Positions 56,450 to 64,000 of a stretch of 64,000 nt of DNA are shown here, piece by piece. Below the pieces are notes generated by a model. It had not been told where the DNA came from. It worked only from the letters and a program-made list of their open reading frames with translations, and made no database searches. Source of the stretch: Larus michahellis (Eukaryota > Chordata > Aves > Charadriiformes > Laridae). A program made the position numbers and the translations under genes. Positions within the stretch are counted from its first letter, which is position 1; each line of letters starts with the position of its first letter. Location: assembly GCF_964199755.1 (NCBI RefSeq), contig NC_133911.1, forward strand, positions 2,445,001 through 2,509,000. The letters are read 5' to 3'.

Positions 56450-57270
56450 TGCTGCATCCCTCGCGATGCCCCTCGCTCCTGCATCCCTCGTGATGCCCCT
56501 CGCTCCTGCACCCCTTGTGATGCCCCTTGTTCCTGCACCCCTTGTGATGCCCCTCGCTCCTGCATCCCCGGCGCTGCCCCTCGCTCCTGCATCCCTCGTG
56601 ATGCCCCTCGCTCCTGCATCCCTCGTGATGACCCTCACTCCTGCATCCCCGGTGACGCCCCTCGCTCCTGCATCCCTCGTGAAGTCCCTCGCTCCTGCAT
56701 CCCCAACGATGCCCCTCGCTCCTGCATCCCTCGCGATGCCCCTCGCTCCTGCATCCCCGGCGCTGCCCCTCGCTCCTGCATCCCTCGTGATGCCCCTCGC
56801 TTCTGCACCCCTTGTGATGCCCCTCGCTCCTGCATCCCCCGCGATGCCCCTCGCTCCTGCATCCCTCGTGATGACCCTCACTCCTGCAAACCCGGCGCTG
56901 CCCCTCGCTCCTGCATCCCCTGTGATGCCGCTCACTCCTGCACTCCTTGTGATGCCCCTCGCTCCTGCATCCCCGGTGACGCCCCTCGCTCCTGCATCCC
57001 TCGTGAAGTCCCTCGCTCCTGCATCCCCAACGATGCCCCTCGCTCCTGCATCCCTCGCGATGCCCCTCGCTCCTGCATCCCCGGCGATGCCCCTCGCTCC
57101 TGCATCCCTCGTGATGACCCTCACTCCTGCATCCCCGGTGATGCCCCTCGCTCCTGCATCCCTCGCGATGCCCCTCGCTCCTGCATCCCCGGTGATGCCC
57201 CTCGCTCCTGCATCCCTCGTGATGCCCCTCGCTCCTGCATCCCCGACACTGCCCCTCGCTCCTGCATTTA
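56450..57270. repeat. 27-bp minisatellite GATGCCCCTCGCTCCTGCAT + CCCTCGT (~30 copies)
   Basis: Homogeneous tandem array. Copies differ mostly in the seven bases after GCAT (CCCTCGT, CCCCGGC, CCCCAAC, CCCTTGT), and runs of the same variant order recur, for example 56,560-56,780 versus 56,950-57,090. This points to segmental duplication inside the array. It gives nonapeptide-repeat frames in several phases; none is a gene. Confidence 0.95.
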
Positions 57271-58925
57271 GGAGCACTCAACTAATGCATGTACATGTAT
57301 TATATATTTTATAAGTATACATACATATAAAACTTTAAAAAAAATAAAATATATATATATATGCAGCAGCGGAGGAGAATAATATCTCCACGGGCTGAAG
57401 TTAAGCTCTTTCTGAAGGTGTTTGGTTATTAAATCCTGAAGGAAGCGCGGTGAGCCGGAGGGCACTCGGCGGGGAAATTATTCCTTCAACCGCAACAAGT
57501 GGCGGCGGGGCGGGATGGAAGCGAGCTCCGCTTCCGAAGAAACACTCGGCGAACCGGACCCCATCTGGAAAAGGTTTGTTTTTTTTTCTCGCTGCAGCAA
57601 GCGGTGAGGTCCCCCAGGCCCTGCCACTTCCCCCAGCGAGGGGATGGCGGAGGTGGCACCGGGGGCTTTGGTGTGTTGACGCCCCTGCTGTAACCGTGCC
57701 TCAGTTTCCCCTCCCTGCTCAGAGGGTGCTTCTTCCCCCGTCGAAGGGCGATATTTCCCCCTTTGCTGGCCTTTGCGTGAGGAATTTAGGGATGAAAATC
57801 CTTGCCTGCCATTAAAAATCCTTTCCTAAGGGGATTAAAAATCCCACAATCCTAAATAAAATAATATGTATTGTTATTATTATTATTATTATTATTTGCT
57901 TCTGGCGTGCCCCCTCCCCAGGCTATAGGGTGGGAGCGACTCCACTTCCCCCACCACCCCCCCCCAATCCCTTTCCTTCTGGGGGGTGCAACCCCATCCC
58001 TTCATTTCCAAGGGGCTCTTTGCACTAATTAGACCTTAATTACAGGCATAAATTAATCTTGGGTCGGGCTTTCCTCCAGCCCCCATCCTGCTCGGGGCGA
58101 GGAGCCCAGAGAGCTGGTATATACATATCTATAATTATATATATATTTATGAGATACCTCCGTTCGGGGTATATTCCTTCAGAATTCACCAAATTTAGTG
58201 TAAATCCTTCAGGATCCGGCCCTTAAACCTCCCTGGGGCCGGGCTTTTGCCTCAGCGGAGGCTCCGACCTGCTTTTTTTTCGGGGCTTGTGCCACGGCGG
58301 CGTAAGGACAAGCGGGTTCCCCGTGGGGAAACAGGGATTTGGAGCGGGTTTACATAAAAATCAGCTGGTTTTTTTAAAAAAAAGAAAAAAAAACCAACAA
58401 AAAACATATCTGAGGAGTGGTTCTGCATGTAAAGCAGCCTTAGAAAGGCTTATGCAGCACCACCTCCCCCTATACATACATAAATGTATATATCCCACGG
58501 CCATAACACACCCATGAATAGGCTGGATTGTCATTCCTGGGCAGGAAAAAAGGCAGAAAAGTGGTTTAAGCGGAGGGAAAATAATAAAAAAAAAAAAAAA
58601 ATCATTTTTTCTTATTTTTCCTGGAACGGGAGCTCTGCCGGGCGGGCAGGAATTGCATTTTCTCTCCTCTCCTTCCTCCTGACCCACGTTAAAATAGGTC
58701 GGGGGAGTTGCAGCATCCCTAATTTACGCCTTCGCCCCGGTCCTTTGGCGAGGAGCTGGGGGGCGGGGGGGTCACCCCCACCGCCGCCTTCCCCGCCGTA
58801 ACTCAAATGCCGATGATTAGCCAACTAAAATTTCCATCTGTTGAGGACTTTCCGGGAGTTATTACCGGCAATAAAACCCGTGCGAGGCGAATGATGTATC
58901 CGAGGGGTAAGTGCCTCCGTTACAA
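57271..58925. other. Intergenic, no gene recognised
   Basis: Contains short AT microsatellites (57,295-57,362; a TTA run at 57,869-57,895; 58,120-58,150) and otherwise unique sequence. No coding exon, RNA gene or CR1 tail seen. Confidence 0.5.
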
Positions 58926-58929
58926 GCAA

Positions 58930-59800
58930 AAGTGACTTTTAAATAAGGTTCCGGGCTTCCTTATCAGCCTGAAAAATCCCGTTTGAGACTGCATGGGAAG
59001 GGTGTCACCTAAATCCTGGGAAAAAAATCTCACTGGGAATGGCTTCCCCAGGTCAGACGGGGCGGATAAATGTGAGGAATTAGTTGCTCCAGGCTGATGG
59101 AAGAGGGTTTTAGATGCTGGGATGCTGGTGAAGCTCTGGGTTCCCTCGGGATGTGGCGCCTTTTGGGACCGGAGCTTGCAAACCATGCCCAGAGCATCGC
59201 TTCATCCCCTAAATCCAGGGAAAAAAATCTCACTGGGAATGGCTTTCCCAGGTCAGACAGGATGGTTAAATGTGAGGAATTAGTTGCTCCAGGCTGATGG
59301 AGGAGGGTTTGGATGCTGGGATGCTGCTGCAGCTCTGGGCTCCCTCAGGGACCAGAGCTTGCAACCATGGCCACCAGCATCACTTCATCCCCTAAATCCT
59401 GGCAAAAATCCCACTGGAAATGGCTTTCCCAGTTCCACCAGGGTGAGTAAATGCAGGCAATTAATTGCTCCCACTTGTTGGAGGAGGGTTTGGATGCTGG
59501 GATGCTGGTGAAGCTCTGGGTTCCCTCGGGATGCGGCGCCTTTTGGGACCGGAGCTTGCAAACCATGCCCAGAGCATCGCTTCATCCCCTAAATCCAGGG
59601 AAAAAAATCTCACTGGGAACGGCTTTCCCAGGTCAGACAGGATGGATAAATGTGAGGAATTAGTTGCTCCAGACTGATGGAAGAGGGTTTGGATGCTGGG
59701 ATGCCGATGAAGCTCTGGGTTCCCTCGGGATGCGGCACCTTTTGGGCCCGGAGCTCGCAAACCAAGCCCAGAGCATCCCAAGTGAAGCGCAAACTCAAGG
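58930..59800. repeat. ~180-200-bp tandem repeat, four to five copies
   Basis: Direct copies with the landmark AAAAATCTCACTGGGAATGG or close variants near 59,023, 59,224, 59,405 and 59,602. Each is followed by a CCCAGGTCAGAC segment, GAGGAATTAGTTGCTCC, a GGGTTTGGATGCTGGGATGC segment, and GGGACCGGAGCTTGCAAACC. The third copy is the most divergent. No similarity to CR1 that I can see; family unknown. Confidence 0.88.
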
Positions 59801-60860
59801 AGCCGGCGTCCTTCGCTCATCCCTTTTCCTTATCCGACGCGATTGAAGCTGCCGGGGTTGGACGTGAAAATCCCCACACACCCCCCCTCCATCCCCCCCT
59901 TAATTGAAGCGGGGGGTTAACGGCTGCGGCTCTTTGCACGCTCTCCCGGCGGGGAAATGGCTGCCTGCTTAAAAAAAGCCGGGATGCAGAGCCGGTTTTC
60001 CAACCTCTTCTTGCTCTCAACGAGCTGGGCAGCAAAACGCGGTACCCGGGAAGGGCGGCTGGATGCTCCAATAAAGCCTTTTTTAAGGGCGGAGGAAGGG
60101 TCGCACGCAGCAGGATGGGTGCCAAGGTGCGGAGCCCGCTGCAGGTGGGCGGCTGGATGCTAACCCCAGCTGGTATCGTGGGGGGATCCGCTGCCCCGCC
60201 CCCCCAAAAAACCCCCCAAAAACCCCCCAAACAGGGAATATTTCACAATGCAGCTGCATCTCCGGCTTATTTCCCCTGGCGCGCGCGGCCGGCGGCTGCA
60301 AACCTCAAGCCCTGCCCGGCTTTGCGTGGTTTTGCCTTGCAAAAACCACGGGGGCGTTTTGCGTGGCGGAAAAAAATCCTCCGGGAAACAAAGGGGGGGG
60401 GTGGGTGGGATGGGGAAAGGATAGAGAGCGGCAGGATGGAGGCACCTCCCGCGGCGGAGAGGCAATATTTGCGGCCTCTTAATCCCTCCGAGCGAATCTT
60501 TTTTTTTCCTCGGCAATTTGGAAGGATTAAGCCCAGCTGGACGGCGGGGAATGATCCCGGTGCTGGTCAACGCGTTTTCCCCTGCCCGGGGCGTCTCCCA
60601 GGCAGGAATTGGGTGGCAGCTCGCCCGGGGATGCTTCAATTCCCCACGAATCGACGTATTCCTTGAGATTTAGGAGCGGCGGGCGGCGATTTCTATCCCT
60701 GCGCCTTTATTTTCTCACCTTTGCAGCTGCCCAAGGGCACAGGCGCTGCAGCAGCAGCCGCGCAGGGGGCTGGGGGGGGGGGGTGGGGGGGGGCATTTTA
60801 GGAGGGACACTGAAGGGGTGTGGGATTTGGGGTTCATCCCCCCAGCCTTGCCCGGGAGGG
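59801..60860. other. Intergenic, no gene recognised
   Basis: Unique GC-rich sequence with modest CpG content around 60,260-60,480. No splice-flanked frame with family resemblance seen. Confidence 0.45.
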
Positions 60861-60867
60861 GTGGGCT

Positions 60868-61465
60868 TCCCTTCCCTTCCCTTCCCTTCCCTTCCCTTCC
60901 CTTCCCTTCCCTTCCCTTCCCTTCCCTTCCCTTCCCTTCCCTTCCCTTCCCTTCCCTTCCCTTCCCTTCCCTTCCCTTCCCTTCCCTTCCCTTCCCTTCC
61001 CTTCCCTTCCCTTCCCTTCCCTTCCCTTCCCCCCTTCCCTTTTCCCTTCCCTTGTCTTCCCTTTTCCCTTCCCTTCTCCATTTCCCTTCCCTTCTCTTTT
61101 CCCTTCCCTTTTTGATTCCCTTTTCCATGCCATTCCCATTTCCCTTGCCTTGTCTTGTCTTCCCTTTTCCCTTCCCTTCCCTTCCCTTCCCTTCCCTTCC
61201 CTTCCCTTCCCCCCTTCCCTTTTCCCTTCCCTTGTCTTCCCTTTTCCCTTCCCTTGTCTTCCCTTTTCCCTTCCCTTCTCCATTTCCCTTCCCTTCTCTT
61301 TTCCCTTCCCTTTTTGATTCCCTTTTCCATGCCATTCCCATTTCCCTTGCCTTGTCTTGTCTTCCCTTTTCCCTTCCCTTCCCTTCCCTTCCCTTTTCCC
61401 TTTTCCATTCCTTTTTCCATTCCATTCCCATTTCCCTTCCCTTTTCCCTTCCCTTCCCCTCAAGC
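60868..61465. repeat. (CCCTT)n pentanucleotide array
   Basis: Perfect CCCTT repeat from about 60,868 to 61,030, then interrupted CCCTTTT/CCATTT/CTTGTCTT variants to 61,465. A ~240-bp block inside the interrupted part is repeated (about 61,030-61,200 and 61,210-61,380). Pure polypyrimidine on plus, so triplex-prone. The period of 5 keeps all frames open. Confidence 0.97.
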
Positions 61466-61789
61466 CATGCTGGGATTTGGGGTTTTATCCCAAAGAGCGT
61501 TGGGGAAGAGGGGGGAAAAAAAAAAAAAAAGGGATAGTAAGTCTTGGGAAAGCTTGGAAAACATCTCCCCACCTTCCCCACCGAGCTATCAGCGTCCCGG
61601 CGTCCCAGGCAAGGGATTTATCCAAGTTTTAAGGTGCTCGTGGCACCCAAACGGCTCTTCATCGTGCCTGGGACGTCCCCAAAGCCCGTTTAAGGCAATA
61701 GTGATATTTTTTAATTTATCTCCTCATGGGCATTGGCGGGGGCCGGGGGGGGGGGTGTGGGCTGGGGGTTCCTTGCGTGGAGGTGCCTT

Positions 61790-63450
61790 GCTGCTCCGGG
61801 GGAGACCGCAGGGAGCGATTTGGGGGGGGGGGGGGTGCAAGGGGCAGTTTGGGGGATGCAGGGAGCGATTTAGGGGTGCGAAGAGCAATTTGGGGGATGA
61901 GGGGAGCAACTCCGGGGTGCAAGGAGCGATTCGGGGGGCGCGAGGAGCAATTTTGGGGCACGCAGGGAGCAATCTGGGGGCGCGAGGGGCAGTTTGGGGG
62001 ATGCAAAGAGCAGTTCTGGGGTGTGAGGAGGAATTTGGGGGATGCAAGGAGCAATTTTGGGGGTGCGAGGAGCAATTTGGGGAACGTAAAGAGCAATTCA
62101 GGGATGCGAGGAGCTGTTTGAGGGATGCAGGGAGCAATTTAGGGGTGTGAAGAGCAATTTGGGGGATGCAAGGAGCAATTCCGGGGTGCAAGGAGCGATT
62201 CGGAGGCGCGAGGAGCTATTTCGGTGGTGCGAGAAGCAATTTTGGGGATGTAAGGAGCTATTTTGGTGGTGCGAGAAGCAATTTTGGGGATGCAAGGACC
62301 AATTTGGGGCACGCAGGGAGCAATCTGGGGGCGCGAGGGGCAGTTTGGGGGATGCAAAGAGCAGTTCTGGGGTGTGAGGAGGAATTTGGGAGATGCAAGG
62401 AGCAATTTTGGGGGTGCGAGGAGCAATTTGGGGGTGCGAAGAGCAATTTGGGGGATGGAAGGAGCAATTCCAGGGTGCAAGGAGCGATTCGGGGGGCACA
62501 AGGAGCAATTTTGGGGGTGCAAGGAGCTATTTTGGGGACGCAAGGAGCAATTTGGGGCACTCAGGGAGCAATTTGGGGGTGCAAGGAGCTGTTTGGGGGA
62601 TGCAAGGAGCAATTTAGGGGTGCAAAGAGCAATTTGGGGGATGAGGGGAGCAATCCCGGGGTGGAAGGAGCGATTCGGGGGGCGCGAGGAGCAATTTGGG
62701 GGATGCAAGGACCAATTTGGGGCACCAAGGACCAATTTGGGGCACGCAGGGAGCAATCTGGGGGTGCCAGGAGCTGTTTGGGGGATGCAAGGAGCAATTT
62801 AGGGGTGCAAAGAGCAATTTGGGGGATGCAGGGAGAAATTTAGGGGTGCGAGGAGGAATTTGGGGATGCAGGGAGCAATTTAGGGGTGCAAGGAGCAATT
62901 CGGGGGTGCGAGGAGCTATTTGGGGGATGCAGGGAGCAACTTGGGGGTGCAAGGAGCAATTTAGGGGTGCGAAGAGCAATTTGGGGGATGCAGGGAGAAA
63001 TTTAGGGGTGCAAGGAGCAATTTGTGGGATGCAAGGAGCAATTTAGGGGTGCGAGGTGCTATTTGGGGGATGCAAGGAGCAATTTAGGGCATGCAGGGAG
63101 CAATTTGGGGGGTGCAAGGAACAATTTAGGGGTGCAAGGAGCAATTCGGGGGTAGGAGGAGCAATTCAGGGGATGCAGTGACCAATTTAGGGGTGCAAGG
63201 AGCAATTTGGGGATGCAGGGAGCAATTCAGGGGTGCAAAGAACGATTCGGGGACGCAGGGAGCAATTTGGGGGACGCAGGGAGCAATTCAGGGGTGCGGG
63301 GAGCTATTTGAGGGACGCAAGGAGCAATTCAGGGACGCGAGGAGCGATTGGTGGATGCCAGGAGCAATTTGGGGGGGTGCAGGGAGCAATCTGGGGGTGC
63401 AAGGAGCTATTTTGGGGATGCAAGGAGCAATCTGGGGGGGATGCAGAGGC
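61790..63450. repeat. ~21-bp minisatellite GGGGGATGCAAGGAGCAATTT (~75 copies)
   Basis: Units of about 20-21 bp alternating between GGGGGATGCAAGGAGCAATTT and AGGGGTGCAAAGAGCAATTT, so a 41-42-bp dimer is common. Blocks of the same order recur, for example around 61,960-62,060 and 62,310-62,410. It ends at 63,450, where unique sequence resumes. Confidence 0.95.
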
Positions 63451-64000
63451 TGTTTTTTAGGCGGACCGGCGCCGGGGCACCAATCTGGAAGGGGTGGCGC
63501 TAAAAGCTGACCCCTCTCCCCGGCGTTTGCGCGCCCCTGGGCCAAATCCCCATGGCAGGGGGAACGACCCGGAGCTTCGCTGGACGTTTTCCCTGGTTTT
63601 GGTGGCGGCTGTTGGGGCGAAGGCAACGCCAAGCGCAGCTCGCGCGGGGCGAACGTGTTCTCCTGGTGCCCGGAGCTGCCGAAACCAGCCGCAGGCATCG
63701 CCGGGAGCGAACGCAGCTGAATTTCAGCTGCAAAAACATCCCTCGTGGCATCTTTATCTCCCGTTTATAAAGGGAGGAGGGGAGGTATTGACCCGCCGGG
63801 CTGCAGCTTTCGGTATCAAAGCCCAGCGACACGACTCCGGCACAGGGAGCTGCCATCTGCATCCTGGGAGCGATGATAAAAAAAATAAAAAAAAAACAAC
63901 AAAAAAAAACCCCAAACCTCCAGAAATTCATGTTCATTCACAAGCTTTCCTCCGGGCTCTGCCCCCGGGGAGCTGAGAGTGAGAGACATCAAATATATCG
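63451..64000. other. Unique sequence, no gene recognised
   Basis: GC-rich, non-repetitive apart from an A-run near 63,880-63,910. No exon with family resemblance seen. Confidence 0.45.

Noticed and set aside
56450-57270. CRISPR array
   Set aside because: The 27-bp repeats are contiguous with no unique spacers, and the sequence is vertebrate nuclear DNA.
56408-57271. 287-residue Cys-Ile-Pro-Arg-Asp-Ala repeat frame that might suggest a secreted Cys-rich protein
   Set aside because: 27-bp minisatellite with three comparable frames; no signal peptide or splice sites.
60707-61581. Lys/Glu/Gly-rich frame resembling a nucleolar or coiled-coil protein
   Set aside because: Direct translation of the (CCCTT)n repeat on the minus strand.
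52721-64000. An additional protein-coding gene downstream of ARHGEF10L
   Set aside because: All longer frames fall in tandem arrays; remaining frames are short with no family resemblance.

Overview
This is a vertebrate nuclear window, almost certainly avian. It has intron-containing genes with GT-AG splice sites, and a 5'-truncated CR1 LINE in an intron that ends in the ATTCTATGA-type 3' tail typical of birds. It is very GC-rich, has short introns, and is packed with minisatellites and homopolymers, as expected of a bird microchromosome. Gene order and orientation, PADI (+), RCC2 (-), ARHGEF10L (+), match human 1p36.13. I infer the microchromosome homologous to chicken chromosome 21; the species cannot be told from the sequence.

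Layout. 1-6.15 kb: exons 2-16 of a peptidylarginine deiminase of the PADI1/PADI3 type, with exon 1 upstream of the window; its introns hold a 25-bp minisatellite and a CCATCCCT-type array. 6.38-9.53 kb: an intergenic array rich in CACGTG with higher-order organisation. 9.95-24.2 kb: RCC2 on the minus strand, with eleven coding exons joining in frame into the RCC1-like propeller. Its N-terminal coding exon is absent and probably lies in the 200-N gap at 23,876-24,075. Nearly every larger RCC2 intron is filled with tandem repeats, some carrying copies of the neighbouring exon's splice-site sequence. 24.2-31.0 kb: unique, G-rich and homopolymer-rich sequence with no coding exon that I can support. 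31.0-52.7 kb: complete coding region of ARHGEF10L, 28 coding exons (one a 15-nt microexon) joining in one frame to 1265 residues. It also has a candidate 93-nt cassette exon and a candidate internal promoter with an alternative first coding exon. 52.7-64 kb: intergenic, with five separate tandem arrays and no recognisable gene.

The three genes are not functionally linked. PADI is a Ca2+-dependent protein-arginine deiminase, RCC2 a chromosome-condensation and small-GTPase regulator, and ARHGEF10L a Rho guanine-nucleotide exchange factor. They are neighbours through conserved synteny. The most interesting features are the coupling of tandem repeats to splice sites in RCC2 and the alternative N-terminus of ARHGEF10L. 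All exon borders were placed by reading splice consensus, frame and remembered family sequence; no alignment was run.
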